DNA of 64,000 nucleotides from an uncultured Clostridia bacterium (GCA_934465535.1 CAKSKV010000001.1:124001-188000); one strand, 5' to 3'. Numbered from the stretch's first letter, positions 1 through 8,215 are shown. Numbers and translations: made by a program. The notes: generated by a model not told the origin, from the sequence alone.

Positions 1-181
1 CGCGCGGAAGCCGTTTTCCCTGCGAGTGCATTACGCACATTGCACAGAAATCATCATAGTCCGATTGATCGTACATTCCCAAAAACGGGGTTCCCGCACG
101 GGAATAATCCCGCAGCATTTCGCCGAAGGCCTCGCGCGAAAGCTGGGGAGCCGTAAGCAAAACAAGGTCGCTTGTGTCCAT
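1..181 (-). CDS. GNAT-like N-acetyltransferase, N-terminal part only
   Basis: The first 60 codons of a minus-strand gene are visible; the rest lies beyond the window edge. The start is the ATG whose complement is 179-181, preceded on its own strand by a clear GGGGGA ribosome binding site. The peptide begins MDTSDLVLLTAPQLSREAFG and then has an acidic DQSDYDDF stretch, resembling the substrate-side N-terminus of predicted GNAT acetyltransferases in Clostridia. The acetyl-CoA binding motif would lie downstream and cannot be seen, so the family call is an inference. It is transcribed divergently from the vanZ-like gene. Confidence 0.4.
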   Translation of the reverse strand, partial: MDTSDLVLLTAPQLSREAFGEMLRDYSRAGTPFLGMYDQSDYDDFCAMCVMHSQGKRLPR

Positions 182-247
182 TTTTTCTCCCCCGGCGGCA
201 GGAATGGCAATAAAATAAAATGCTCCGTGTGCTGCCGCCGAGTACAT

Positions 248-275
248 ATTTTATCAGCGGCGGCGGAATTGTCAA
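248..275 (-). promoter_or_regulatory. Promoter of the truncated GNAT-like gene
   Basis: On the minus strand TTGACA (complement of 270-275) and TAAAAT (complement of 248-253) are separated by 16 bases. This is a good sigma-A match about 65 bases upstream of the start at 181. Confidence 0.55.
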
Positions 276-334
276 TCGCTTAGAGAAAAATTGTTATTAT
301 TTCTGTCATTCGGACGGCGAAAACAAAAGCGTTC

Positions 335-363
335 TTGCCCGGAAAAAGGTATTGTGGTATAAT
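335..363 (+). promoter_or_regulatory. Promoter of the vanZ-like gene
   Basis: TTGCCC at 335-340 and TATAAT at 358-363 are separated by 17 bases, with TGG just before the -10 giving an extended -10. It points into the vanZ-like gene at 495, leaving a leader of about 125 bases. No other gene is seen in the 182-494 spacer. Confidence 0.6.
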
Positions 364-494
364 CTGAGAAACAAAACGCTTCCGAACCGGCCTTCGCGTG
401 TCCGTGCCCTGTCTTCGTGCGGCAAACTTTTGTGCGGCATAATAATGTGCGGAGGCGAAAGGAAAGGCAAGATTAAACAAAAGGGAGAAAAGCC

Positions 495-1139
495 ATGATT
501 TCCGTACGCCGGGCTGACGCCGTATGCATAATGCTGCTTACGGTATTTGCGGTTATGTGTCTGCACATTCCGGCAATCAAAAATCGTGCCAATCGGTTTG
601 ACACCGGAAGCAGGCATGCTTTTGCCGGACTTATGCTGCTGTATTACTTTCTTATCACGGCGCCGCTGCTGTTGGGGCCGCTGAGGTTTGCCTCCGATGC
701 GCCCGCCGTGCTGAAGCCCGTGCCTTTTTCCACCATTGTTCCCATGGTGAGGGATTGCGTGCATAACGGCATAATCGATAACCAAAGGCTGGAAAATATC
801 AGGGGCTTATCGGATATTGTGATGATTTTTCGCCATTCGACAAGAAATCTTGCGGCCAATATAATCCTTTTTGTGCCCTACGGGGTGCTTTTTGCGCTGC
901 ACAGGCCGTCCCTGCCGCTTTGGAAGGGGGCGCTGTTTGCACTTTTGCTGCCCCTTGGCGCAGAGCTGTGGCAGCTGCTGTTTACATCGGGGCGCACCTG
1001 TGATATTGATGATGTGATACTGAATTTTATAGGCATATACGCAGGGTTTGCATCAGCAATGCGGATTCGGGAGGCAAAAGCGGAAAGAGCGCTTAAAAAG
1101 AAGTGTATCGGGAATAACAAAATAAAGCAAAGCCTATAA
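495..1139 (+). CDS. VanZ-like family membrane protein
   Basis: A 214-residue integral membrane protein. Hydrophobic segments lie near residues 10-26, 43-62, 118-133, 145-162 and 175-190. The segment NIILFVPYGVLF and the later GAELWQLL and DIDDVILNFIG stretches are the hallmark of the VanZ family, whose founding member gives low-level teicoplanin resistance; most homologues have no known role. The ATG at 495 follows GGGAGAAAAGCC, a good ribosome binding site. The C-terminus is basic and probably cytoplasmic. It has its own promoter and stands upstream of hflX with a 74-base gap. Calling it a resistance gene would not be justified from sequence. Confidence 0.75.
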   Translation: MISVRRADAVCIMLLTVFAVMCLHIPAIKNRANRFDTGSRHAFAGLMLLYYFLITAPLLLGPLRFASDAPAVLKPVPFSTIVPMVRDCVHNGIIDNQRLENIRGLSDIVMIFRHSTRNLAANIILFVPYGVLFALHRPSLPLWKGALFALLLPLGAELWQLLFTSGRTCDIDDVILNFIGIYAGFASAMRIREAKAERALKKKCIGNNKIKQSL

Positions 1140-1213
1140 AACAAAGTCTGAAAGGCTTTAGGTTTGATTTTTAATACTTACGGAAGGAGAGCCCGGTTAA
1201 ACGGTGCAATCGC

Positions 1214-2977
1214 ATGATAGAAGGAAATATTCAGGGGCTGCCGCGCAGCATGGCGGACAGACTGGAACAGATGGAAAAAATGACGGTGGAACGCGGAGAA
1301 TATGTTTCGCAGGAGCTGCTTTATGAGCTGGCGGACATAACCGGAAAAACGGGTAAGGAAATATGCGTATATATTTCCCGCGCGGGAGATATAGAAAGCC
1401 TTGCAATAGGAGAGGCGGACAGGGTGTCCCTTACGGCGCTTACCATGCGGCGCAGTCAGGACAGGCTGGCCGGCTTAAGGTGCATTCATACCCATCCGGG
1501 AGGGAATGCGCGCCTTTCTCAGCCTGATATACAAAGCCTGAAAAAGCTGAGGCTGGATGCCATGAGCGCCGTCGGCGTAGCGGACGGCAAGCCGTCGGGA
1601 ATAAGCATGGCGGTGCTTGATGTGGATGAAAACGGCGAATTGACGGTAGATATGCACTATTGTGCAGATGTGCATGAAATACCGCACGGCCAATGGCTGG
1701 ACTGCATTTTGCAGGCGGACGGCAAAATAGGCAAGGGCTTGCTTTTTGACAACGAAAAGCAGACCGAGCGTGTTGTGCTCCTTGGGCACGAGGAGGAATC
1801 GCTTAAAGAGCTGGCGGCGCTTGTGGATACCGCGGGCGGCGTGACGGCGGGTTCTTTTGTACAAAAAGGACGCGACGGAGGCTTCGGCAAGGGCAAGCTG
1901 CACGAGACAGCGCTTTATATTCAGGCGGAAAGTATTGATCTTGCCGTTTATGATGACGAGCTTACGGCGGTGGAGCAGAAATACATGGAGCAGGAGCTGG
2001 GCTGCCGAGTGCTGGACCGTACCGCACTTATACTGGATATATTTGCAATGCGCGCCCGTACGGGCGAGGGTCAGCTGCAGGTGGAGCTGGCGCAGGCGTA
2101 CTATGCGCTGTCCAGATTGGTGGGGGAGGGCACGGCGCTTTCCCAGCAGGGCGGCGGCATAGGCACGCGCGGCCCCGGAGAAAAAAAGCTGGAAACGGAC
2201 AGGCGGCATATAAAAAGAAGAATAGGCGAGCTTAAATCGCAGCTTGTCCAGCTTGGCGCGCAAAGGGAGCTTCAGCGCAAGCGCCGCACACGCAACCGTG
2301 TGCCGCAAATCGCGCTTGTGGGCTATACCAATGCCGGCAAAAGCACGCTGCTGAAGGTGCTTACAGGAGCGGAAACATTTGCGGAAAACCGTCTTTTTGC
2401 AACGCTTGACCCACTCACACGCTCCTGCATGCTGGACAGGGGCACGGAGGTATGCTTTACCGATACGGTAGGGTTTATAAGAAAGCTGCCGCATCAGCTT
2501 GTGGAGGCTTTCCGCTCCACGCTGGAGGAGGCTGCCTGTGCTGATCTGCTGCTGCATGTGTGCGACGGCTCCAGCCCTGCGATGTTCCGTCAGATCGAGG
2601 CGGTAGAGGAGGTTTTGGGGCAGATAGGCGCACAGAACCTTCCCCGTATTACCGTCATCAACAAATGCGATGCGGCGCAGTCGCTGCCGGAGCTTAAGGG
2701 CGCGGTTTATATCTCGGCGCTTACGGGGCAGGGGCTGGAGGAGCTCAAAAGCGCCATAACGGAAAAGCTGGGCGAAAGCAACCGTGCCTGCTGCGTCACG
2801 GTGCCGTATCAGGACGGCGATATTCTGGCCTTCATACACGATAACTCTGCGGCGGTGCAAAGCCAGGAATATGTCGAAAACGGTACCCGCATTAGCTTTA
2901 TAATGCCGGCGGTTGCTCTGGGACAGCTGAAGGCGCGCATGAAGGAGCGGGGCATAGCGGAGGACCGGGCCGTTTAA
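1214..2977 (+). CDS. hflX: GTPase HflX with N-terminal JAMM-like domain
   Basis: A 587-residue ribosome-associated GTPase of the Obg-HflX superfamily, implicated in rescue and splitting of stalled ribosomes. The P-loop GYTNAGKS is at residues 370-377, followed by the switch region with DTVGFIRKLPHQLVEAFRST and the NKCD base-recognition motif. The glycine-rich GGGIGTRGPGEKKLE segment before the G domain is diagnostic of HflX. Unlike the roughly 430-residue enterobacterial protein, this one carries about 180 extra N-terminal residues holding H92-x-H94-x7-S102-x2-D105, an exact JAMM/MPN zinc-protease signature. I recall this extension from other clostridial HflX proteins, which also begin with M-I-x-G-N-I, supporting the ATG at 1214 although its GGAAGGAG lies about 20 bases upstream. 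Confidence 0.93.
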   Translation: MIEGNIQGLPRSMADRLEQMEKMTVERGEYVSQELLYELADITGKTGKEICVYISRAGDIESLAIGEADRVSLTALTMRRSQDRLAGLRCIHTHPGGNARLSQPDIQSLKKLRLDAMSAVGVADGKPSGISMAVLDVDENGELTVDMHYCADVHEIPHGQWLDCILQADGKIGKGLLFDNEKQTERVVLLGHEEESLKELAALVDTAGGVTAGSFVQKGRDGGFGKGKLHETALYIQAESIDLAVYDDELTAVEQKYMEQELGCRVLDRTALILDIFAMRARTGEGQLQVELAQAYYALSRLVGEGTALSQQGGGIGTRGPGEKKLETDRRHIKRRIGELKSQLVQLGAQRELQRKRRTRNRVPQIALVGYTNAGKSTLLKVLTGAETFAENRLFATLDPLTRSCMLDRGTEVCFTDTVGFIRKLPHQLVEAFRSTLEEAACADLLLHVCDGSSPAMFRQIEAVEEVLGQIGAQNLPRITVINKCDAAQSLPELKGAVYISALTGQGLEELKSAITEKLGESNRACCVTVPYQDGDILAFIHDNSAAVQSQEYVENGTRISFIMPAVALGQLKARMKERGIAEDRAV

Positions 2978-3146
2978 CCGCTAATGGTTAAGGGCAAATG
3001 CCTGCTTTTCTAAAATGACGCCGAACGGCAAAGACGCGGGGCGCATATTATGAACAGAGCTTTATAAAAATAAGCTTATTAAGCAGTGTAAAATCTGAAT
3101 TTGCGGCAATAAAGGAAAGGAGCGCGCAAGCGGGCGCATAACAAGC

Positions 3147-4217
3147 ATGAAAACAATCGTACTTACCGGAGGCGGCACGGCGGGGCATGTAACGCCGAAC
3201 CTTGCAATTATTCCCATGCTGAAAAAAGAGGGCTGGGATATACATTATATCGGTACCGACGGAATAGAAAAAAAGCTTATATCGGCTGTTGACGGAGTTA
3301 CATATCACACCATAACCTCCGGAAAGCTCAGAAGATATTTTGATCTTAAAAACCTTTCCGACCCTTTTAAGGTGCTCAAGGGCATACGGCAGTCCGGCAG
3401 GCTGCTGAAAAAAATCCGGCCCTGCGTGGTGTTTTCAAAGGGCGGATATGTGGCGGTGCCGGTGGTGCTTGCCGCGCGCAGAAGGCATATTCCCACCGTT
3501 ATTCATGAATCCGATATAACCCCGGGGCTTGCAACAAAGCTCAGCGCGGATGCGGCAAAGAAAATATGCGTGACCTTTGAGGCAGCGGGGAAAAGCTTTG
3601 ACGGCAAAAAGGTCGTTGTTACCGGTTCCCCCATACGGGAGGAGCTGCTGCACGGCAATGCGGACGCAGCACGGCGGGAGCTTGGCTTTGATGCAAAGCC
3701 GGTGCTTTTATTCATGGGGGGCTCAACGGGCGCAAGGGTGATAAACGAGGCACTCAGGGCATCGCTTGATAAAATGCTTGAAAAGTATAACATTCTTCAT
3801 ATCTGCGGGGCGGGAAACCTTTGCGGCATAAAAAAGCCGGGCTATCAGGAGCGCGAATATATAGGCAGCGGGCTGGCGGACTGCATGGCGCTTGCGGATA
3901 TGGTGGTATCCCGCGCGGGCAGCAACAGCATAAACGAGTTTCTGGCGCTCAATAAGCCGATGCTGCTTATTCCGTTGTCCCGCAATGCCTCAAGAGGCGA
4001 TCAGGTGGACAATGCGGAGGATTTCCGCGCCCACGGCTATTGCAGAGTGCTGATACAGGAGGAAATGACGCCGCAAAGCCTTGTGCAGTCGGTGGAGGAT
4101 GCCTTTGCCCACAGGGAGGAGATGCGCGCCTGCATGAAGAACGCCGGGGCGGCGCACGGGGCGGAAAATGTTATGCGGGTGATCAGGGAGGTTGCCGGGG
4201 AATATGCAGAAAACTAA
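3147..4217 (+). CDS. murG: UDP-N-acetylglucosamine--lipid I GlcNAc transferase MurG
   Basis: A 356-residue GT28 glycosyltransferase that adds GlcNAc to lipid I to make lipid II on the cytoplasmic face of the membrane. The N-terminal TGGGTAGHVTPNLA loop, the central HESDITPGLATK motif, the GGSTGARVIN loop opening the C-terminal Rossmann domain and SRAGSNSINEFLALNKPMLL for UDP-GlcNAc binding are all present. Clostridial MurG often has ESD here where others have EQN. The length matches the family. A purine-rich GGAAAGGAG lies about 20 bases upstream of the ATG. The next gene overlaps its 3' end, so the two are probably cotranscribed. Confidence 0.95.
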   Translation: MKTIVLTGGGTAGHVTPNLAIIPMLKKEGWDIHYIGTDGIEKKLISAVDGVTYHTITSGKLRRYFDLKNLSDPFKVLKGIRQSGRLLKKIRPCVVFSKGGYVAVPVVLAARRRHIPTVIHESDITPGLATKLSADAAKKICVTFEAAGKSFDGKKVVVTGSPIREELLHGNADAARRELGFDAKPVLLFMGGSTGARVINEALRASLDKMLEKYNILHICGAGNLCGIKKPGYQEREYIGSGLADCMALADMVVSRAGSNSINEFLALNKPMLLIPLSRNASRGDQVDNAEDFRAHGYCRVLIQEEMTPQSLVQSVEDAFAHREEMRACMKNAGAAHGAENVMRVIREVAGEYAEN

Positions 4218-4671
4218 TGCAATGCGGATACTGGATAAGCTGAAAACGCCGCACGAGTGCCTTGAATATCCGCACGGAGGCACCGCGCTTGAGGGCACGG
4301 AGGTGGCAAGACTTCTTGGGCAGGATCCGGCCTGTGTGTTCAAGACCCTTGCCACAAGCGGCGCGGGAGGCGTATTTATATTTGTGATCCCCGTAAACCG
4401 GGAGCTGGATCTGAAAAAGGCCGCGGCAGCCGTAGGGGAAAAATCGGTGGCGATGCTGCCGGTTGCAAAGCTGGTGCAGACAGTGGGCTATGCGCGGGGC
4501 GCGTGCTCGCCTATCGGCATGAAAAAGCAGTTTGTTACCGTTTTTGATGCCTCTGCGCTTACAAAGGATAAGATATTTATAAGCGGAGGGCAGCTGGGCA
4601 GCCAGATATGCCTTAAGCCGGAGGATGCAATAAGCATAAGCTGCGCGCAGACCGCCGATATAACAAGGTGA
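4204..4671 (+). CDS. ybaK: YbaK/EbsC-type aminoacyl-tRNA deacylase (Cys-tRNA(Pro) deacylase)
   Basis: A 155-residue single-domain protein of the YbaK/ProX superfamily, which hydrolyses mischarged aminoacyl-tRNA, typically Cys-tRNA(Pro). Visible family features are VFKTLATSG, the FVIPVNRELDLKKAAAAVG block with its conserved Lys, and YARGACSPIGMKK in the substrate pocket. The ATG at 4204 lies 14 bases inside the end of murG; an in-frame TTG at 4192 sits only one base after GGGAGG, too close to initiate, so the ATG is preferred. The coupling to murG is probably only transcriptional. Confidence 0.88.
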   Translation: MQKTNAMRILDKLKTPHECLEYPHGGTALEGTEVARLLGQDPACVFKTLATSGAGGVFIFVIPVNRELDLKKAAAAVGEKSVAMLPVAKLVQTVGYARGACSPIGMKKQFVTVFDASALTKDKIFISGGQLGSQICLKPEDAISISCAQTADITR

Positions 4672-4770
4672 AAAGAATATCGCGATTGCAGCAAAACATA
4701 AAGCCGACCGAGCTGAACTGCCGAAGAAAATCAAGCGGCAAATTAAAAGTCAAAAGAATTGCAAAAGTGC

Positions 4771-4799
4771 TTGACTTTTTATCGGAGCTTATATATAAT
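4771..4799 (+). promoter_or_regulatory. Promoter of tRNA-Leu
   Basis: TTGACT at 4771-4776 and TATAAT at 4794-4799 are 17 bases apart, close to consensus and 31 bases from the tRNA 5' end. The -35 is the right arm of an exact 9-base inverted repeat, AAAAGTCAA at 4745-4753 and TTGACTTTT at 4771-4779, which could be an operator or chance in AT-rich DNA. Confidence 0.8.
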
Positions 4800-4830
4800 A
4801 CCCGTGTTGCCGACAACGGCGACACAATAT

Positions 4831-4913
4831 GCGGGGGTGGCGGAACTGGCAGACGCGCACGTTTGAGGGGCGTGTGGGCAACCATACGGGTTCAAGTCCC
4901 GTTCTCCGCACCA
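4831..4913 (+). tRNA. tRNA-Leu, anticodon GAG
   Basis: A complete 83-base class II tRNA with encoded CCA at 4911-4913. The acceptor stem GCGGGGG pairs with TCTCCGC through two G-U pairs. The D arm holds GGCGGAACTGGCAGACGC, typical of bacterial tRNA-Leu. The anticodon stem CACGT/GCGTG encloses the loop TTGAGGG with anticodon GAG, reading CUC and CUU. The variable arm is a short hairpin (TGGG-CAA-CCAT), and the T arm ACGGG-TTCAAGT-CCCGT is perfect. It is a single-gene transcription unit with its own promoter and terminator. Confidence 0.97.
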
Positions 4914-4918
4914 TATCG

Positions 4919-4958
4919 AGTGTTCATAACGGATTTGAGTTATGGACACTTATTTTTT
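4919..4958 (+). terminator. Terminator of tRNA-Leu
   Basis: A 12-base-pair stem, AGTGTTCATAAC at 4919-4930 with GTTATGGACACT at 4939-4950, containing one G-U pair, an 8-base loop and a following T-rich tract at 4951-4959. Confidence 0.9.
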
Positions 4959-5035
4959 TATGCTTATTTTTTGAGCAGGGCCGGTACCTGCTCTTTGTTT
5001 ACATACTGTAATTTTTGTTTGTTCGGGCCGAAGGC

Positions 5036-5233
5036 TTATTTGAGGTTGCCGGTAAGCTCGGGAGGCACGGATATTTCACCGTCGGCGGCTTCAAATTCCT
5101 TTATGCACTGGCGTATAAGGTACAGAATCTGGCCGTTTGCCGAGCGGCCCTCATATTTGGATATATAGTGCAGCTTATAATGCAGTACGGGATCGATTTC
5201 AATTCCGAGGTGCTTGTTGTTTTTGTTTCTCAT
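5036..5233 (-). CDS. Small ribbon-helix-helix (Arc-type) DNA-binding protein
   Basis: A 65-residue protein. The pattern HLGIEIDPVLHYKLHYISKY followed by EGRSANGQILYLIRQCIKEFE matches the Arc/MetJ-like ribbon-helix-helix fold: an N-terminal beta strand, helix A, then a helix starting at the S-A-N-G turn. The start codon is preceded by AGGTGG. It is transcribed divergently from the SLOG-domain gene at 5336 across a 102-base spacer that contains dyads, suggesting it regulates itself and that neighbour. Such small proteins are also found as antitoxins, but no toxin partner is adjacent on this strand. Confidence 0.75.
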   Translation of the reverse strand: MRNKNNKHLGIEIDPVLHYKLHYISKYEGRSANGQILYLIRQCIKEFEAADGEISVPPELTGNLK

Positions 5234-5251
5234 AATACCACCTGTAATCTT

Positions 5252-5317
5252 AATTTAAGTATATTTTAAGTTTATTGTGTGGTATAATGTTGAATACATA
5301 CTTAAAACAAGTATACT
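5252..5317. promoter_or_regulatory. Divergent control region with repeated TTTTAAGTAT/ACTTAAAA half-sites
   Basis: Between the RHH gene and the SLOG gene, TTTAAGTATATTTTAAGTTT occurs near 5253-5273 and ACTTAAAACAAGTATAC near 5302-5317. The second contains a dyad TACTT-AAAAC-AAGTA. A TATAAT at 5283-5288 between them could serve the rightward gene, though no good -35 is seen. Placement on both sides of the -10 suits an RHH operator; this is inference. Confidence 0.45.
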
Positions 5318-5335
5318 TTTTCGGAGGTGCGACCG

Positions 5336-5680
5336 ATGAAGCTGGCGGTTATTGGGTCAAGGGGAATAGTCGTGGAGGAGCTTGAAAAATATATTCCGCA
5401 AAATGCGGAGGAGATCGTTTCCGGGGGGGCGCGCGGAGTGGATACCTGCGCGGCGGAATATGCGCGCAGCCACGGAAAGCAGCTTACCGAATTTCTGCCG
5501 GATTATTCAAGGTTCGGGCGCGGCGCGCCGTATAGGCGCAATGAGGAGATAGTAAAATATGCCGATGAGATACTGGCCTTCTGGGACGGAAAATCCAAAG
5601 GGACGGAATATGTGATAAGATATGCAAAAAGCCAAAATAAAAGGGTAACGGTCATAAATATGCCGTTACCCAAACGGTAA
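5336..5680 (+). CDS. SLOG-superfamily protein, DUF2493-like
   Basis: A 114-residue Rossmann-type protein: KLAVIGSRGI at the N-terminus, VSGGARGVDTCAAEYAR as the phosphate-binding turn, then YSRFGRGAPYRRNEEIVKYAD and AFWDGKSKGTEYVI. This succession is typical of the SLOG superfamily (DprA, LOG and YspA/DUF2493 proteins), which bind nucleotides or nucleotide-derived signals. The ATG at 5336 follows GGAGG by 8 bases; a GTG at 5327 overlaps that site and is unlikely. Members occur next to mobile elements and in conserved stress loci, but the role is not known. The divergent RHH gene is its probable regulator. Confidence 0.78.
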   Translation: MKLAVIGSRGIVVEELEKYIPQNAEEIVSGGARGVDTCAAEYARSHGKQLTEFLPDYSRFGRGAPYRRNEEIVKYADEILAFWDGKSKGTEYVIRYAKSQNKRVTVINMPLPKR

Positions 5681-5688
5681 GAACGAAT

Positions 5689-6279
5689 TTATTCCTTTGC
5701 GCCCTCCGTAAGCTGTGCGGTGCGTGCAAGCACCTCCGCTTCGCAGCTTTGCATTGCAAGCAGTGTGCGCGCAAGCAGCGTATCCAGCTCCCATCCCAGC
5801 ATTTGAGCGCCGTTGCCTATAACCTCGCGGGAACAGCCGGCGGCAAAGCCCTTGCTTTTGTATTTTTTGCGCACGCTTTTTACTTCAAGATCGGACACGC
5901 TCTTTGAGGGATGCATGGCCGCGGCGGCGCCTATAAGCCCGGTCAGCTCGTCCGTGGCATAGAGCACCATTTCCATCTCATGCTCCGGCTTTACATCCAC
6001 GGTTATGCCGTAGCCGTGGCTTACCACGGCGTGGATAAGCGCTTGGGTAGCGCCTGCCGCTTCCAGCAGCTCGCGCGCCTTTATGCAGTGCTCCTGCGGC
6101 CACAGCTCATAGTCGATATCGTGCAGCAGCCCTGCCTGCGCCCAAAAATCGGCTTGGTCTGCATAGCCCAGAGCCTGCGCAAAATAGCGCATTACCCCGG
6201 ATACCGTAAGGGCGTGCTTTATATGAAAGGGCTGTGTGTTGTATTTAAGCAAAAGCTCAAGCGCTTCATTGTCTGTCAT
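5689..6279 (-). CDS. HD-domain phosphohydrolase family protein
   Basis: A 196-residue protein with a compact HD domain. Potential metal ligands are the His in PFHIKHALTVS, the HD doublet in AGLLHDIDYELWP, the H of HAVVSHGYG and the Asp in YATDELTGL. Clostridial homologues are annotated as HD-superfamily hydrolases of unknown substrate. The ATG whose complement ends at 6279 is preceded by GAAGGTG; upstream in-frame codons lack a site. It converges on the SLOG gene with only 8 bases between stop codons. Confidence 0.8.
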   Translation of the reverse strand: MTDNEALELLLKYNTQPFHIKHALTVSGVMRYFAQALGYADQADFWAQAGLLHDIDYELWPQEHCIKARELLEAAGATQALIHAVVSHGYGITVDVKPEHEMEMVLYATDELTGLIGAAAAMHPSKSVSDLEVKSVRKKYKSKGFAAGCSREVIGNGAQMLGWELDTLLARTLLAMQSCEAEVLARTAQLTEGAKE

Positions 6280-6405
6280 AAAATAACACCTTCTTTTTTT
6301 GCGGACGCGCCGCAGCAATAGAATCGGATTCAGCTGTTTTTCAGAAGCTAAATATTTCTTTTATCAGGTATTCACGCCGCAGGGCTTTGCTGCGCTGCAA
6401 AGAGA

Positions 6406-7131
6406 TCATCCCTTACGGTTTTTGCCGCGGTGCTTAATGCGTTTATCGCACCGTGCAGCCAAATGTGTTCCAAGCGTTTGGAAAAGCTCCACAAGCAGTA
6501 TAAGGAACACTACGGCAAGGATCATAACGGAATACTGATATCTGTAATAGCCGTAGTTTATGGCTATCTTGCCCAGTCCGCCTCCGCCAAGCGCGCCGCT
6601 CATTGCGGTATAGCCCAAAATTGTGGTCACTGCAATGGTGGCGTTGGATATAAGGGAGGGGATGCTTTCGGGGATCAGCACCTTAATGATTATCTGCATG
6701 GGCGAGGCTCCCATGCTCTGCGCCGCTTCTATAACATTGGGGTTAACTTCGCGCAGGCTGCTTTCCGCAAGGCGCGCAATAAAGGGGAAGGCGGCTATGA
6801 CAAGGGGGACAACCGAAGCCAGCGTGCCTACATATGTGCCCACGATAAGCCTTGTAAAGGGGATTACCACCACCATAAGTATAAGAAACGGAACGCTTCT
6901 TAAAAGATTGATTATCGCGCTTATGCCCCGCAGCACAAAAGCGGGCACGCGCAGTATGCGTCCGTTTTCTCCGGCCACCAGCAGTACGCCGAGGGGCAGG
7001 CCGATAACTGTCGCAAGCGCCGTTGCAAGCACCGTGGTGTAAAGCGTTTCCCATATGGCAAGCGGAAACTGCGTTTTGAATATCTCCCATATCTCGTCAA
7101 AGGACTGCATGGCCAAAAGCTTAATGCTCAT
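6406..7131 (-). CDS. metI: Methionine ABC transporter permease
   Basis: A 241-residue membrane permease of the MetI type. Five hydrophobic helices are visible and the cytoplasmic coupling loop contains EAAQSMGASPMQIIIKVLIPESIPSL, the EAA motif that contacts the ATPase. TAMSGALGGGGLG towards the C-terminus is typical of methionine permeases. It is the last gene of metQ-metN-metI and its start overlaps the end of metN by 11 bases, indicating translational coupling. The transporter would import D- or L-methionine and perhaps related sulfur compounds. Confidence 0.92.
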   Translation of the reverse strand: MSIKLLAMQSFDEIWEIFKTQFPLAIWETLYTTVLATALATVIGLPLGVLLVAGENGRILRVPAFVLRGISAIINLLRSVPFLILMVVVIPFTRLIVGTYVGTLASVVPLVIAAFPFIARLAESSLREVNPNVIEAAQSMGASPMQIIIKVLIPESIPSLISNATIAVTTILGYTAMSGALGGGGLGKIAINYGYYRYQYSVMILAVVFLILLVELFQTLGTHLAARCDKRIKHRGKNRKG

Positions 7132-8131
7132 CGGGGTTCACCTCTTCCACAATAATATCAGGCGTACCGCCCAGGTAATCCATTGCACGGCGTAATTCCT
7201 CTTTGCCGCCGGGAATTCCCAAAAGCATATTGCCGTATGTTTTGCCGCCTATGCTGCGTGTGGAGGCGGAAACGATGCTTGCGGCAATATTTTCATGCAT
7301 GGCCATATGTGCAATAAGCGGAGTTTTGGCGGAATCCGCACCGTTGAAAACAATTCGTACAAGGTGTTCTCCTGGGGAGGCAATGGGCTGATCGTACCCC
7401 TCCGGGTAGACAAGGCGCTTTGCCGCCTGAGAGGAGGGAGAGGCAAAAACCTCGCTTACAGGCCCCACCTCGGCTACGGCACCGTTATCAAGGATTGCAA
7501 CCTGAGTGCATATCTGCTCCACAACGCTCATCTGATGCGTTATAACTATAACCGTAAGCCCTAATTTGGCGTGAATGTCCCTTATCAGGGCAAGGATGGA
7601 CTGAGTGCTTTGCGGGTCCAACGCGCTTGTTGCCTCATCGCACAGCAGGATGCGCGGGTGCGTTGCCAACGCACGCGCTATTGCAACGCGCTGCTGCTGG
7701 CCGCCCGAAAGCTGCGCGGGGTAAGCCTTTAGCTTATCGCCCAGCCCCACAAGCTCCAGCAGCTCCTTTGCGCGCGCTTCCGCTTCTTTGGAGGGAACAC
7801 CGGCAAGCTCCATCGGAAAGCAGACATTTTTAAGGCAATTGCGCTGCATAAGCAGATTAAAGCCCTGAAATATCATGGTTATGCTTCTGCGCATTTCCCG
7901 CAGCTGTTTTGCCGGCAAAGCGCCGATATCGCAGCCGTCGATTATAACCTTGCCCTCCGTGGGTCGCTCCAGCATATTTATGCAGCGCACCAGGGTGCTT
8001 TTTCCGGCGCCGCTCATACCGATTATGCCGAATATTTCGCCGTCCGGAACGGTAAGGGTTATGTCCTTAAGGGCTTCAACGGTGCCGTCCGCCGTTTTGA
8101 AGCTTTTGGAAAGATGTTCTATTTGTATCAT
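7121..8131 (-). CDS. metN: Methionine ABC transporter ATP-binding protein
   Basis: A 336-residue ATPase. Walker [10 protein letters not shown] is at about residues 38-46, the signature LSGGQQQR at 141-148 and Walker [13 protein letters not shown] at 161-172, followed by an H-loop VITHQMSV. After residue 255 it has the extra C-terminal ACT-like NIL domain that senses methionine and trans-inhibits the transporter in characterised MetN proteins. The GAAGGGAGCC site precedes its ATG. It lies between metQ and metI on the minus strand. Confidence 0.95.
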   Translation of the reverse strand: MIQIEHLSKSFKTADGTVEALKDITLTVPDGEIFGIIGMSGAGKSTLVRCINMLERPTEGKVIIDGCDIGALPAKQLREMRRSITMIFQGFNLLMQRNCLKNVCFPMELAGVPSKEAEARAKELLELVGLGDKLKAYPAQLSGGQQQRVAIARALATHPRILLCDEATSALDPQSTQSILALIRDIHAKLGLTVIVITHQMSVVEQICTQVAILDNGAVAEVGPVSEVFASPSSQAAKRLVYPEGYDQPIASPGEHLVRIVFNGADSAKTPLIAHMAMHENIAASIVSASTRSIGGKTYGNMLLGIPGGKEELRRAMDYLGGTPDIIVEEVNPDEH

Positions 8132-8182
8132 GGATGGCTCCCTTCGATAATACCGCGTTATATTTTGCGGCTCAATACAGGA

Positions 8183-8215
8183 AATAACGCCGACCGCGAT
8201 GCGGACAGCGTTATT
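8183..8215 (-). terminator. Hairpin between metQ and metN, possible attenuator or RNA-processing stem
   Basis: An 8-base-pair outer stem AATAACGC/GCGTTATT with an inner CCGC/GCGG stem lies in the 102-base gap after metQ. There is only a short T tract. Partial termination or 3'-end protection here would leave metQ mRNA in excess over metNI, as expected for a binding protein. Confidence 0.45.

Noticed and set aside
495..1139. Glycopeptide resistance gene
   Set aside because: The VanZ-like family is widespread without resistance genes; no vanHAX or vanRS is nearby.
1475..2860. A 461-codon minus-strand open frame opposite hflX
   Set aside because: Shadow of the HflX reading frame; composition (rich in Arg, Leu, His) is typical of antisense translation.
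5036..5680. Toxin-antitoxin module
   Set aside because: The RHH protein could be an antitoxin, but the partner is divergent and SLOG-type, not a known toxin, and no co-directional gene is next to it.
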